Shown here piece by piece: positions 7,432-17,972 of a DNA stretch of 52,346 nucleotides (within the stretch, counting starts at the first letter, position 1; each line of letters starts with the position of its first letter). The stretch lies in the NCBI GenBank assembly GCA_002771135.1, contig PCXO01000012.1, positions 21,694 through 74,039 on the forward strand, read 5' to 3'. The DNA is from Candidatus Yanofskybacteria bacterium CG10_big_fil_rev_8_21_14_0_10_46_23 (GTDB lineage: Bacteria > Patescibacteriota > Minisyncoccia > 2-02-FULL-40-12 > IGHO2-12-FULL-4). The notes under the pieces were generated by a model that searched no databases, was not told the DNA's origin, and saw only the letters and a list, made by a program, of their open reading frames with translations. A program made the translations under genes and the position numbers.

Positions 7432-10323
7432 ATGTATGATTTCAAGAAAATTGAAGAAGAAATTTTAGAATTCTGGGAAGCTAACCAAATTTTTAAAAAA
7501 ACCTTGGAGAAAAAAAGCCCCAAGGGTGACTTTGTTTTTTATGATGGCCCGCCTACCGCCAATGGCCGGCCGGCCATCCACCATTTTCTGGGCCGAACTT
7601 TTAAGGACATTATTCCCAGATTCAAAACCATGCAAGGTTATCATGTGCCTCGAAAGGGTGGCTGGGATACCCATGGCCTGCCGGTAGAAATTGAAGTTGA
7701 GAAAGAGCTTGGGTTTACGAATAAGGAGCAAATTGAAGCCTATGGGATTGCTCAGTTCAACCAAAAGGCCAAGGAAAGTGTTTGGAAATATAAGACCGAG
7801 TGGGAGGAATTTACTCGAAGAATCGGATTTTGGTTGGACATGGATGAACCCTATATCACCTATGACCGAAATTATATTGAATCACTCTGGTGGATTATCA
7901 GTCAGTTTGACAAAGCGGGGTTGCTTTATAAAGGGCATAAAGTTTTACCGTGGTGCTATCGTTGCGGGACGGCTCTCTCCAGCCATGAGGTCGCCCAAGG
8001 CTACAAGGTGGTCGAGGACACCTCGGTTTTTGTAAAATTTAAATTAAAATCGGGCCAAAGAATCGGTAACTGGGAGGTCAGGGAAGACACTTTCGTTTTG
8101 GCTTGGACGACGACCCCGTGGACGCTTCCGGGGAATGTTGCTTTAGCGGTTGGGGCGGAGATTGATTACGTGACGATAGCCAGCGGGGAAGAGACCTTTA
8201 TTCTGTCCGGAGATTTAAAAAATTTAATTCCGGAGGGACAAATTGTTGATGAATTAAAAGGCCAAGATCTGGTGGGTTTAGAGTATCAGCCCCTTTTCGA
8301 GGTTGCGGCCTTAAAGTCAGATAAATCTTACAAAATCTATTTGGCTGATTTTGTAACGACCAACGAGGGCACCGGGGTGGTTCATACGGCGGTGATGTAT
8401 GGTGAGGACGATTATGAGCTAGGGGAAAAACTTGGTTTGCCAATGTTTCATACCGTTGACCCGCAAGGGAAGTTTACGGCGGATGTTTCGGAGTTGGCGG
8501 GGCAAGGGGTAAAAGACCCTGAAACCGAGAAAAAGATTATTACCCATTTGAAGGACAAGGGTGCTCTTTTCCAAGTCGAGCAACACGAGCATGAATATCC
8601 ATTCTGTTGGCGGTGCAAGACCCCCCTGCTCTACTATGCCAAGACCTCATGGTTCGTGGCAATGTCAAGGCTGAGAAAAGAGCTTCAGGCCAATAATGAA
8701 AAGGTAAATTGGATTCCGGAGCATCTAAGGCTAGGTCGGTTTGGGGAGTTTATCAAAGAGGCCAAAGATTGGGCGTTTTCTCGAGAACGATACTGGGGCA
8801 CGCCGTTGCCAATTTGGGAGTGCTCTGAATGTGATAAATATAAAGTTATGGGGAGCTACGCAGAGCTTCTAGAAAATAGTTTGGGGAAAACTGACTTAGA
8901 TAAATTTTTACCCGACCCGCATCGCCCCTTTGTCGACGAGATTTCAGTTCAGTGTAATTGTGGTCGGGCCATGGGCCGAGTTTCAGAAGTCGTTGACGTT
9001 TGGTTTGATTCGGGAGCCATGCCTTATGCCCAGCACCACTATCCTTTTGAGAACAAAGAAATGGTTGATGGGGGAGAACAATTTCCGGCGGATTATATTG
9101 TCGAGGGGATTGATCAGACTCGAGGTTGGTTCTATACCCTTTTGGCGGTGGCTACAGCCTTGGGACGGGGGGTACCCTACAAGAATGTCTACTCCTATAA
9201 TTTGGTTTTAGATGAAAAGGGAAAGAAAATGTCAAAGAGTGTCGGGAACGTCATCGACCCTTGGACTGTGATTGAGGCTGTGGGCGTGGATGCTATCCGC
9301 TGGTATTTTTATACGGTTAATAATCCGTCCGAACCAAAACTATTTTCCTTGACCGATGTGCAGGCTCGGCTCCGAGGCTTCTTAATGACTTTTTGGAGCT
9401 CAATTCGATTTTTGGAGCTATATAAGAGAGACGGCCTAGTCTTGGACTTGGAGCCCGGGCCTCAAACCGAATTGGATCGATGGCTTTTTTCAACCCTCAA
9501 CTCGACCCTTGCGGGTATAACTTCGGGATTGGAGGCCTTTGACTTTTTGAAAGCCAGTCGATTATTGGAGGATTTTACTGTCACCAACCTTTCTAACTGG
9601 TGGATTCGACGTTCCCGCGAACGCTTTCAGCGGCCGCAAAGCGAGACGGAACTTAAATCCGTCTTGAGTATCTTAAATTTTGTACTTCTACAGACTTTTA
9701 AAATGATGGCGCCTTTTACGCCCTTTATTGCCGAGGCGGGTTATCGAAAACTTCGAACCGCAGAGATGCCGGAAAGTATCCATTTAGAATCATGGCCGGA
9801 AGTTGACCGCAAGAAAATTGATAAGGAGATAGAGGGGGAGATGGCCAAAGTTAGGGAGATTGTCGCCCAAGGGTTGGCACTTAGGAAAAAAGAAGGGATA
9901 AAAGTTCGCCAACCCTTGGCTCAAGCTCAAATCAAATCAACCCTATCGGCCGAACTGCAGGAATCCTTGAAGGATGAACTGAATATCAAAGGGATTAAAA
10001 TTGAGGCGGGCCAAGCTGAGCTGATTCAACTGGATTTGAAAATTACCCCGGCTTTAGCCCGGGAGGGCTACGCTCGAGAGATAATCCGAAAAATTCAGAC
10101 TCTGCGCCGTCAGGCCGGCTATGAGCTGGATCAACGCGTCCAAGTTTTTTGGGAAAGCGCGGACGTCGAGATTACCCAAACTTTATCGGAATTCCACCCG
10201 TTGATAAAAGAACACACCCTTTTGTCGGCGTTAACCCAAGCCGGCTCGGAGCAATTTGATGTTGAGGAAGAATTTGAAGTTGACTCAGGCAAAATTATCA
10301 AACTTGGTTTAGTAAAAAAGTAA
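7432..10323 (+). CDS. ileS: Isoleucyl-tRNA synthetase
   Basis: Class I signature PPTANGRPAIHHFLGRTFKD; KMSKSVGN; 963 aa. Confidence 0.97.
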   Translation: MYDFKKIEEEILEFWEANQIFKKTLEKKSPKGDFVFYDGPPTANGRPAIHHFLGRTFKDIIPRFKTMQGYHVPRKGGWDTHGLPVEIEVEKELGFTNKEQIEAYGIAQFNQKAKESVWKYKTEWEEFTRRIGFWLDMDEPYITYDRNYIESLWWIISQFDKAGLLYKGHKVLPWCYRCGTALSSHEVAQGYKVVEDTSVFVKFKLKSGQRIGNWEVREDTFVLAWTTTPWTLPGNVALAVGAEIDYVTIASGEETFILSGDLKNLIPEGQIVDELKGQDLVGLEYQPLFEVAALKSDKSYKIYLADFVTTNEGTGVVHTAVMYGEDDYELGEKLGLPMFHTVDPQGKFTADVSELAGQGVKDPETEKKIITHLKDKGALFQVEQHEHEYPFCWRCKTPLLYYAKTSWFVAMSRLRKELQANNEKVNWIPEHLRLGRFGEFIKEAKDWAFSRERYWGTPLPIWECSECDKYKVMGSYAELLENSLGKTDLDKFLPDPHRPFVDEISVQCNCGRAMGRVSEVVDVWFDSGAMPYAQHHYPFENKEMVDGGEQFPADYIVEGIDQTRGWFYTLLAVATALGRGVPYKNVYSYNLVLDEKGKKMSKSVGNVIDPWTVIEAVGVDAIRWYFYTVNNPSEPKLFSLTDVQARLRGFLMTFWSSIRFLELYKRDGLVLDLEPGPQTELDRWLFSTLNSTLAGITSGLEAFDFLKASRLLEDFTVTNLSNWWIRRSRERFQRPQSETELKSVLSILNFVLLQTFKMMAPFTPFIAEAGYRKLRTAEMPESIHLESWPEVDRKKIDKEIEGEMAKVREIVAQGLALRKKEGIKVRQPLAQAQIKSTLSAELQESLKDELNIKGIKIEAGQAELIQLDLKITPALAREGYAREIIRKIQTLRRQAGYELDQRVQVFWESADVEITQTLSEFHPLIKEHTLLSALTQAGSEQFDVEEEFEVDSGKIIKLGLVKK

Positions 10324-10324
10324 G

Positions 10325-10876
10325 ATGCGGACTCAAGGAATTGTTGCCAAACGAATTGAGGTGGGCGAATATGACCAACTGGTCATTTTCTATACCCAAG
10401 ATTTTGGTAAGATTACGGCCAAGGCGAAGAGCCTCTCCAAGCCGATTTCAAAACAGGCCAGTCACCTCGATCTTTTTAACGTAGTTGATTTTTCCCTGAT
10501 TAACGGGCGAAATCATTATCCGATTGTCGTTAGCGCGCAGAGCCGCCAGACCTACTCAAATTTAAAGAAGTCACTCCCGGCCATCGCCCTGGGCCTTTTT
10601 TTGGCCGAAACCATCGATAAGATTATTTATGATTATGATCCGGACGAGGCGCTCTGGAATTTTTTCAAGACGGCCTTTGACTATCTTGATTCTCGAGCGC
10701 CCTCAATCGACCGGTCCGGGGCGCTGGCAATTTTAGACAACTTTCAAGATAAGCTTCTGGCAACCTTGGGCTATGCCCCCAAAGTCAGAGACGCCAGCGC
10801 CTTAATGAAAACCTTAGATCAAATTAGCCATCGCCAGTTTAGCTCGTTACAGCTTATCCGGGACGTGTTAAAATAG
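10325..10876 (+). CDS. recO: DNA repair protein RecO (short form)
   Basis: MRTQGIVAKRIEVGEYDQLVIFYTQDFGKITAKAKSLSKPIS. Confidence 0.8.
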   Translation: MRTQGIVAKRIEVGEYDQLVIFYTQDFGKITAKAKSLSKPISKQASHLDLFNVVDFSLINGRNHYPIVVSAQSRQTYSNLKKSLPAIALGLFLAETIDKIIYDYDPDEALWNFFKTAFDYLDSRAPSIDRSGALAILDNFQDKLLATLGYAPKVRDASALMKTLDQISHRQFSSLQLIRDVLK

Positions 10877-10880
10877 GAAA

Positions 10881-12719
10881 ATGGATTTTGAAAGTACGCC
10901 GATTTCAGATGGAGAGAAAAAGCCTCAATCAGTCTCGCCTTTTAGGGAAGTCGCTCCACCAGTCATAAATCGATACCAATCCGGGGAAAATGATAAATTG
11001 CCCAAGTTTAGTTTAGATAAAATTATAAGGTGGCTGATTGTTTTGAGCGTTTTATTGCTCTCGTTTGCGGTCATCTTTTTTCTGCAACGGACGCCGTTTA
11101 ACCCGCTTGGCTTAGAAATAAATTTGGACGGCCCCGAAGAGGCCTCGGCCGGAGAGGAGCTGACTTATCGGTTGACCTATAAGAATAATACCGAGGCGGT
11201 TATCAAGAACTTGAACATAAATTTATTCTACCCTCAAGACGCCATTGTTCTGGTTGAGGGTCAGACCCAAACCCCGAGAAAGAAGGAGTTGATAATTGAG
11301 AATCTAGTGCCCGGGCAGGAGCAAGAAGAAGAGTTCCCATTCTTTCTAGTGGGCGATCGAGGTGATATAAAAACAATTCGAGCGGTTTTTTCTTTTCGAC
11401 CGCAAGGGGTTAGCTCTGATTTTGAGCGAGAGATTGAGGTGCCAATCTCAATAACCAAGGTACCGGTCCAACTCTCTTTAGTCTCGCCCCCCTCGGCCGT
11501 TTCGGGGGAGACTATTACTTACATTCTCGATTACCAAAATATTTCCGGGGACGATATCGTCGATGCTCGATTTAAGGTGACCTATCCAGACGGCTTTAAC
11601 CCAACCTCGTTCTCTCCTCAACCCGATGAGGGCAACTCGGTTTGGAAGATCACTAGTCTTGCTGAGGGTCGGAAGGATCGAATCCAGATTTCGGGCCAAC
11701 TTCACGGGGAAGAACGGGAGGCTAAAATTGTCTCCGTTGAGCTTCAGCGGGAATTTCAAAATGCTTTTATCACTTACACAAAGGCCGAGACAACCACGAT
11801 TATCGGTAACCCCGCCTTGAGTGTTCGAACCGGGGTATCGGGCTTTGTCGGCAATAACGCTCAGCCCGGTGACGTTCTGGATTATTCGATCAATTACGCC
11901 AACGACTCGGGCGAAACCCTCTTTGGCGTAAGTATTAGCGCCAAACTTGAGGGGCTAATGTACGATTTGGCCGGCTTAACAACAGACGGCTTTTTGAGCA
12001 GTAGTGACCAGACAATTGTTTGGAATGCTTCTTCCGTTCCCAAGCTTGGCACTTTGCGTTCGGGGGAGGGGGGAACGGTTACTTTTCGGATTCCCCTTAA
12101 GCGTCAGTTCCCGACCGGTGGTCTCGGTTCCAGCGCCTTTTCGGTCAAAGCGACGATAACCGCTCAAGCGAATGAGTCCTCGGGTGGGGCCAATCCGGCT
12201 CAAATTAGTACGACAGACTCGGTTGTCACAAAACTAAAGAGTCAGCCCACTTTTGTTCAGCAGGGCTATGTCAGCCAAACTTTGGGGGGCCAAGGGCCGA
12301 TCCCGCCTCGAGTGGGTGAGAAGACTACCTATGTAATCAACTGGGAAATAACCAATCCGGGGGCGGATGTGACGCAAGCCCGAGTCAGCGCTATTTTGCC
12401 CCCGGGCGTTGAGTGGGAAAGCGAGACCAAGATTCAGGGCACAACCACAGCTTTGAGTTTTAATAAAAATAATCGTCAGGTTAGCTGGGATCTAAATAAT
12501 ATTCCCGCTCGGACCGGAACAACTTTTCCTAAACTAGCGGGTTACTTCAAGATTTCAATTACACCCGCTCAGAATCAAATTGGCCAATCCCCCGATTTAA
12601 TCGGCGGAGCGCAACTGGGCGGGGCGGATAGCTTTACAGGCGAGACGATTTCCCTTAATGTCGGAGGAATTAACACCTCGACCTTGGTTGATGGTGTAAC
12701 GGGGCAAGTTCAACCGTGA
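10881..12719 (+). CDS. Membrane-anchored protein with repeated DUF11/Ig-like domains
   Basis: N-terminal TM (IIRWLIVLSVLLLSFAVIFFL); repeated GEELTYRLTYKN / GETITYILDYQN / GDVLDYSINYAN / GEKTTYVINWEITN. Confidence 0.75.
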   Translation: MDFESTPISDGEKKPQSVSPFREVAPPVINRYQSGENDKLPKFSLDKIIRWLIVLSVLLLSFAVIFFLQRTPFNPLGLEINLDGPEEASAGEELTYRLTYKNNTEAVIKNLNINLFYPQDAIVLVEGQTQTPRKKELIIENLVPGQEQEEEFPFFLVGDRGDIKTIRAVFSFRPQGVSSDFEREIEVPISITKVPVQLSLVSPPSAVSGETITYILDYQNISGDDIVDARFKVTYPDGFNPTSFSPQPDEGNSVWKITSLAEGRKDRIQISGQLHGEEREAKIVSVELQREFQNAFITYTKAETTTIIGNPALSVRTGVSGFVGNNAQPGDVLDYSINYANDSGETLFGVSISAKLEGLMYDLAGLTTDGFLSSSDQTIVWNASSVPKLGTLRSGEGGTVTFRIPLKRQFPTGGLGSSAFSVKATITAQANESSGGANPAQISTTDSVVTKLKSQPTFVQQGYVSQTLGGQGPIPPRVGEKTTYVINWEITNPGADVTQARVSAILPPGVEWESETKIQGTTTALSFNKNNRQVSWDLNNIPARTGTTFPKLAGYFKISITPAQNQIGQSPDLIGGAQLGGADSFTGETISLNVGGINTSTLVDGVTGQVQP

Positions 12720-14062
12720 TGACCGATAAAAATGAAACAACTTTAGATAAAATCGTTTCGTTGGCTAAGCGCCGGGGGTTTGTTTTACCCGGAAGCGAGA
12801 TCTATGGCGGTTTGGCCAATAGCTATGATTATGGCCATCTGGGCGCGGAGTTGTTTCACAATATCGCTAAGGCCTGGTGGAAACGTTTTGTTCAAAGGCG
12901 CGATGATATCTACGGCGTGCGAGGTCCGATAATTATGAATCCGAAAGTTTGGGAGGCCTCGGGTCACACGAAACACTTTGCCGACCCGTTAATTGAGTGC
13001 AAAATTTGTCACAGCCGATTCCGACAAGACAAAGAGGAAGAAGTTAAGGAGCACGAGAAAAGCCACAAAGAGGCGGTTACCTGGACTGAGCCAAAGAATT
13101 TTAACCAACTTTTTAAAACCCATATTGGGCCAGTTGAAGATGAAAAAGCCACTGTCTATCTTCGCGGAGAAACTGCCCAGACAATGTTTACGGATTTCCG
13201 ATCGTATCTAGATACTACTCGAACTAAGATCCCATTTGGGATTGCCCAGATCGGCAAGGTCTTTCGAAACGAGATAACTACGGGAAACTTTATTTTCCGG
13301 ATGCGAGAATTTACCATTGCTGAATTTGAATATTTTGTGAAACCCGGGACCGACGAAGAAATTTTTGAAGAATTGGCCAAAGAGCAGATGAAATTTTTAG
13401 TCGAAGATCTAGGCCTTAAAGAAACAAATTTAAAACCGGTTGATCTTTCCAAGGAAGAACTTGCCCACTACTCAAAACGAACCATTGATACTTATTTCAA
13501 TTTTCCCTTTGGCTGGGATGAAATTACGGGGATTGCCAATCGGACCGATTTTGATTTGAAAAATCATATCGAGGCCTCCGGAGAGGATCTTCGATATAAA
13601 GACCCCGAGACCGGAGAGGAGTATATCCCTTTCGTGGTAGAGCCGACTTTTGGTCTAGATAGAATATTTCTGGCGGTTTTAGTTAATGCTTACACTGAGG
13701 TCGAGGCTCGTTCGGGCAAAGACGTGACAACGCATGAAACCGAGGTGGTACTAAAACTTCCTAAGAGCTTAGCCCCTTACAAAGTCGCTATCTTGCCACT
13801 CTCCAAAAAGGCAGAATTAACCCAGCCGGCTAAAGAATTGGCTCAAAAACTCCGAAAAGAGTTCATGGTAGTTTATGATGAAACCCAATCAATTGGAAAA
13901 CGCTATCGGCGTCAAGATGAGATCGGGACACCCTATTGCTTGACATTCGATTTTGATTCATTGCAAGATAAGATGGTGACGATCCGGGATCGTGATTCGA
14001 TGGCTCAAGATCGGGTCGCCATTGAGGCAGTCTCGGGTTATTTGAGGGAACATTTACAATAA
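12719..14062 (+). CDS. glyS: Glycyl-tRNA synthetase (dimeric type)
   Basis: DKIVSLAKRRGFVLPGSEIYGGLANSYDYGHLG; FGIAQIGKVFRNEI. Confidence 0.95.
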   Translation: MTDKNETTLDKIVSLAKRRGFVLPGSEIYGGLANSYDYGHLGAELFHNIAKAWWKRFVQRRDDIYGVRGPIIMNPKVWEASGHTKHFADPLIECKICHSRFRQDKEEEVKEHEKSHKEAVTWTEPKNFNQLFKTHIGPVEDEKATVYLRGETAQTMFTDFRSYLDTTRTKIPFGIAQIGKVFRNEITTGNFIFRMREFTIAEFEYFVKPGTDEEIFEELAKEQMKFLVEDLGLKETNLKPVDLSKEELAHYSKRTIDTYFNFPFGWDEITGIANRTDFDLKNHIEASGEDLRYKDPETGEEYIPFVVEPTFGLDRIFLAVLVNAYTEVEARSGKDVTTHETEVVLKLPKSLAPYKVAILPLSKKAELTQPAKELAQKLRKEFMVVYDETQSIGKRYRRQDEIGTPYCLTFDFDSLQDKMVTIRDRDSMAQDRVAIEAVSGYLREHLQ

Positions 14063-14080
14063 CTGGAGAGGGGGTTTCAA

Positions 14081-14386
14081 ATGACAGTTTCCACTGCGGG
14101 TTTAGGTATCTTAGGAGCAGGCCTGGCGCTTCTGGGTTCGATGACTCTTCTCGGCTTTGCCGAGGAGATCCGGTTGAAAATCCGAAAACAAATTGCGTCA
14201 ATCGGCCTTTTTCTTATTCTCGTCGGCTTTTTCTTTTTTCTCGTCTTCCAGAAGGTGGAGGCGGCTGGAGGAGATCCCACCGAGTCGCCGACCCAGAAAC
14301 CAGCTAAGGCAGCTTTCTGGCCTCTTCGGTCCGAAAACCGCTGGCCGACAACCTTGCCGGTGAAACGATTGCCGGCCAAGAGTTAG
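14081..14386 (+). CDS. Hypothetical small membrane protein with SD
   Basis: GGAGAGGGGG upstream; two TM helices; terminator 3'. Confidence 0.55.
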   Translation: MTVSTAGLGILGAGLALLGSMTLLGFAEEIRLKIRKQIASIGLFLILVGFFFFLVFQKVEAAGGDPTESPTQKPAKAAFWPLRSENRWPTTLPVKRLPAKS

Positions 14387-14408
14387 GCGATCACGTTCTT
14401 TTTTCCAA

Positions 14409-14444
14409 CCCCGCCCTTCGACAAGCTCAGGGCGGGGTTTTTAT
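14409..14444 (+). terminator. Rho-independent terminator with CTTCGACAAGCTCAG loop
   Basis: CCCCGCCC-TTCGACAAGCTCA-GGGCGGGG + TTTTT. Confidence 0.85.
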
Positions 14445-14528
14445 TTATAAACATGACAAAATTATGTTTTTATGGCATTTTGAGAGTGAAGGAGATCTTT
14501 AATAACTAAACAAACGGGGAGAAGCGAG

Positions 14529-15080
14529 ATGTCCATCAAAAGTTTCTTTGCGGGGTTGAGATCACATATTGATGCCCCCACTTTTGGCTCTAGTTTAGCC
14601 AAAATTCCGATGGAGTGGGTCTATGACAGTTTTTTTCGAACGCCGGCCGGGCGAGAGATACACCAACATCTCAAGCCTCACGCGAAAACGACCGTGGTTT
14701 TTATGGCTCTGCTTGTTGCGCTTGTCGATAAAAAGATTTCCCCCGATTCAATCCTTGGGAAAATTTTTCTCGATTTAGCCAAAGATGCCGGGCCGGAATT
14801 GGCCAAGCGATTTCTCAACGGGGAACGCTGGGTCAAGGATCTGGCGGTTGAATTGGAGGTCACGGCTCAGACGCCCGAGCAGGAAGATTTTGCTCAGCGA
14901 CTGGGCAAGGCTTCGCCCCAAGAGGCGGCGAAGATGATCTTTGGTGCCGTTTCAGGGGTTTCGAGAGAAGGGGTTGCCTCTTCCGAGGGTCTATCGAATG
15001 GCCCGCATAGGGAAAAGCTTCAGGAGTTGAGAGATCGCCTTCGTAGGCGCACAGAAGAAATCAAAGGAAGGAGAAGATAA
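14529..15080 (+). CDS. Hypothetical protein (183 aa)
   Basis: ACGGGGAGAAGCGAGATG start; overlaps the next ORF by 1 nt. Confidence 0.7.
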   Translation: MSIKSFFAGLRSHIDAPTFGSSLAKIPMEWVYDSFFRTPAGREIHQHLKPHAKTTVVFMALLVALVDKKISPDSILGKIFLDLAKDAGPELAKRFLNGERWVKDLAVELEVTAQTPEQEDFAQRLGKASPQEAAKMIFGAVSGVSREGVASSEGLSNGPHREKLQELRDRLRRRTEEIKGRRR

Positions 15081-16570
15081 TGCTGATCGAATACTTGGAG
15101 TTGTTTTGGGAGATATTGGTTCACGCCCAGACAGTGGCCTTTGACAAAGTCAAACGTTACCTTTGGGCCACACTCGCTTTGGGGTCGGGCGGTCTCTTGC
15201 TGGTACTTCTAGCCGCTGTCTTGGCTATCAATTGGCCTAGTCAGGCGGGGACCTTTGCACTTTTGGGCTTTGCCGTCGTCATTGTTTTGACGGTGATCTT
15301 CTCGCCGATTTTGCTAATCATGCGATACCTCCATGAGGCGGTTGAGCCGATTCGCTGGTTGGTTAGAATCATCAGCTTTGAACTGATGCTGGGGTTCTTC
15401 GTATCTTTGTATCTCTATGTCGTTCCGGTCCCCGAACAGGGCATGCTCTCGCTTTTGGCCTTTTGTGGTCTTTTAGCCAGTGTGACTCTTTTCTGTGGGG
15501 TTGGCGTGACCAAGCGCTTTGTCGCCCAACGCTTGGGGATAATTTTCTTTCTCTTGTCGGCCTCGTTCCTTTTGGCTACCTTTCTGCCGGCCGAAGTGGT
15601 TTTGGCGGCGGGGAAGTTGCCGGGCAAGGCCGGTCATCTGATCGCTAATGTTTTAGATTGGCCGGCCGGCGAGGTCCATTATCAAATGGGGATGGATCTC
15701 TTTGATAGCAAGACCGGCCAGCCCCTCTATACTTTCCACGAGTTCAAAAATGGTAACGAAGTTATCTTTGAACTTTGGGACAAGATGGGGGTTTGTCCGC
15801 GTCACGGGGTGGCCTTGAAGTGGCTTGACCACGAGGCTCTATCCCGACTGGAAGCTTGGTATAAAAAAATCCAAGCGTCCGAAGTAGCCAAGGCCGAGGC
15901 GCTCGCTCAAGAAGCCCAGAGGCTTCGAGAGGTTGAGCACCAAAAACATGTCGAAGTCGAGGCCGAGGCGTTAAAAAAAACCCAAGAGGCCCAGGAGAGG
16001 CTTCAAGGCCTAGAACACCTAAGACAGGTGGAGGCCAAGGCCAGAGAAGTCAGAATGGCCCGGGAAGCGGCGGCGGAAAGTCAGCCGACCGCAACGGTGG
16101 CGCCCTCCCAGCGCAATTCTTACCCCCAGCCGACTTGGGTTGAAGTACCGGCCGGGACAGCTTTTATGATTCAGGCCAAAACCAGTGTGCCCGCTGAGCA
16201 TCTCCAGCTCGGCGAGGTGATTAAGGCCGTCTCTCTCGGTGCTTTCGATACCGGGAGCGGGTATATTCCCCAAGAGCTGGTGGAGTTCCGTGTTCGGGTG
16301 GCTCCTAAAAAGAAAAAGCTAGAGCTTCAAGTTCTATCCATCGGGATAAAACTTCAGGGCTCTTACAGTTTCGACCACTACCCCTTCGTAACGGAAATTG
16401 TCACCTTGAAGGGGGAGTCGACCGGCAAGAGAATTGCCAAAGAGATTCTCGGGGATCTAGTCCGGTCATCCGGGTACCCCGTGGGCTATTCTCCGAATGT
16501 CTATCGGGGCGCGGAGCTCAAACCGTTAAGGTTCACTTTGCGGAGCCCGGCTCGGGTACCGATCCCGTAG
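15080..16570 (+). CDS. Hypothetical multi-TM protein with coiled coil and C-terminal beta-rich domain
   Basis: AAGGAAGGAGAAGATAATG start; N-terminal TMs; long Ala/Glu/Arg coiled coil; terminator 3'. Confidence 0.75.
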   Translation: MLIEYLELFWEILVHAQTVAFDKVKRYLWATLALGSGGLLLVLLAAVLAINWPSQAGTFALLGFAVVIVLTVIFSPILLIMRYLHEAVEPIRWLVRIISFELMLGFFVSLYLYVVPVPEQGMLSLLAFCGLLASVTLFCGVGVTKRFVAQRLGIIFFLLSASFLLATFLPAEVVLAAGKLPGKAGHLIANVLDWPAGEVHYQMGMDLFDSKTGQPLYTFHEFKNGNEVIFELWDKMGVCPRHGVALKWLDHEALSRLEAWYKKIQASEVAKAEALAQEAQRLREVEHQKHVEVEAEALKKTQEAQERLQGLEHLRQVEAKAREVRMAREAAAESQPTATVAPSQRNSYPQPTWVEVPAGTAFMIQAKTSVPAEHLQLGEVIKAVSLGAFDTGSGYIPQELVEFRVRVAPKKKKLELQVLSIGIKLQGSYSFDHYPFVTEIVTLKGESTGKRIAKEILGDLVRSSGYPVGYSPNVYRGAELKPLRFTLRSPARVPIP

Positions 16571-16591
16571 CGAAGTACTGCTCTTTATACT

Positions 16592-16636
16592 GTCCCGATC
16601 GCTAACGGCGTTAAGCCAACAGGGTCGGGATTTTTG
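16592..16636 (+). terminator. Terminator-like hairpin
   Basis: TCCCGA...TCGGGATTTTTG. Confidence 0.65.
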
Positions 16637-16673
16637 TTTGAATAAATACCGTTGCTTTGGCATACTTAGGATT

Positions 16674-17963
16674 ATGGAAAAAAGAAGCCTCGATTATGAA
16701 TTAGAAAAATTGGAAAGTGGCCTCCAGTTGATTACCGTTCCGATGACCAGCACTAATACAGCGACTATCTTGGTTTTGGTCGGCACCGGTTCGCGACATG
16801 AAGCGAAAGAGGTCGCCGGCATCTCTCACTTTTTAGAGCACATGATGTTTAAGGGGACAAAGAAGCGTCCGGGCACGATGGATATTACCAAGGAATTGGA
16901 TGGCATCGGGGCTAGCTATAACGCCTTTACTAGTCACGACTACACGGGCTATTACATAAAGTCGAGTGTCGAAGATTTTGATTTGAGCCTCGACGTGATC
17001 AGTGATATTTTTTTAAACTCGGTTATTTTAGAGGAAGAAGTCCAAAAAGAACGGCACGTTATTGTCGAAGAGATGAATATGATTCGCGATGTCCCCCAGC
17101 AATATGTCCACGATCTTTTTCAAAGTCTTTTGTATGGCGACCAGCCCCTTGGCCGAGATATCATTGGGACTAAAGAGACCGTTTTGGGCATGAAGCAGAC
17201 TCAATTTCGGGATTATTTTAATTCGCACTACGTGGCCGAAAACACTATCGTCGTTGTGGCGGGGAATATTGACTCCGCCTCGGTTCAAGCCAAATTGAGG
17301 GGAGTCTTCAGCGGGGTTCGCCATGGCCAGGCGCTCGAGCCGGCTAAGGTAGTGGAAAATCAAGCTCGGCCGATGATAGAATCAGACTATCGAAAAACCG
17401 ATCAAACCCATTTTATCTTAGGTTTTAAGAGTTTTGGCTGGTTCGATGATCGGGATCATATCGCCAGTGTTTTGGTTAACATCTTAGGCGGGGGAATGAG
17501 TTCGAGGCTTTGGAGTGAAGTTCGAGAAAAGCGCGGTTTGGCCTACTATGTTCGAGCGGAGGAATCCAATCATGCCGATACGGGTTCAATTATGGCTTCG
17601 GCCGGGGTAAACAACGAGCGCTTTCACGAAGCTATTGAGGTGATCTTAAATGAGTTTAAGAGACTGAAAGAACAGCCGGTAGGTGAGGCGGAGCTTCAAA
17701 AGGCCAAGAGTTCCATCCGTGGTCGCCAGGCAATCGGATTAGAGGGTTCGCAAAGTGTCGCGAGTTACTTTGCTGATCAGCAACTTCTCCAGAAAAAAAT
17801 TGAGACGCCTGAGGCCCTGATAGGGCGAATTAACTTGGTCACCGCGCGAGACATTCAAAAGTTGGCTCAAGAAATCTTTGTGCCAGAAAAACTTAATCTT
17901 GCCCTCATCGGTCCGTTTAAGGCGGGGGATCTTCGCCTTAACGAAATTCTCCAAGCGTGGTAA
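16674..17963 (+). CDS. M16-family zinc metallopeptidase
   Basis: HFLEHMMFKGT (HxxEH); GGGMSSRLWSEVREKRGLAYYV. Confidence 0.93.
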   Translation: MEKRSLDYELEKLESGLQLITVPMTSTNTATILVLVGTGSRHEAKEVAGISHFLEHMMFKGTKKRPGTMDITKELDGIGASYNAFTSHDYTGYYIKSSVEDFDLSLDVISDIFLNSVILEEEVQKERHVIVEEMNMIRDVPQQYVHDLFQSLLYGDQPLGRDIIGTKETVLGMKQTQFRDYFNSHYVAENTIVVVAGNIDSASVQAKLRGVFSGVRHGQALEPAKVVENQARPMIESDYRKTDQTHFILGFKSFGWFDDRDHIASVLVNILGGGMSSRLWSEVREKRGLAYYVRAEESNHADTGSIMASAGVNNERFHEAIEVILNEFKRLKEQPVGEAELQKAKSSIRGRQAIGLEGSQSVASYFADQQLLQKKIETPEALIGRINLVTARDIQKLAQEIFVPEKLNLALIGPFKAGDLRLNEILQAW

Positions 17964-17972
17964 AATTTTAGT

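Noticed and set aside
14409-14444. CTTCGACAAGCTCAG-containing hairpin as a novel repeat
   Set aside because: Functions here as a terminator, and I recall this loop sequence as common in environmental genomes; only one clear copy in the window.
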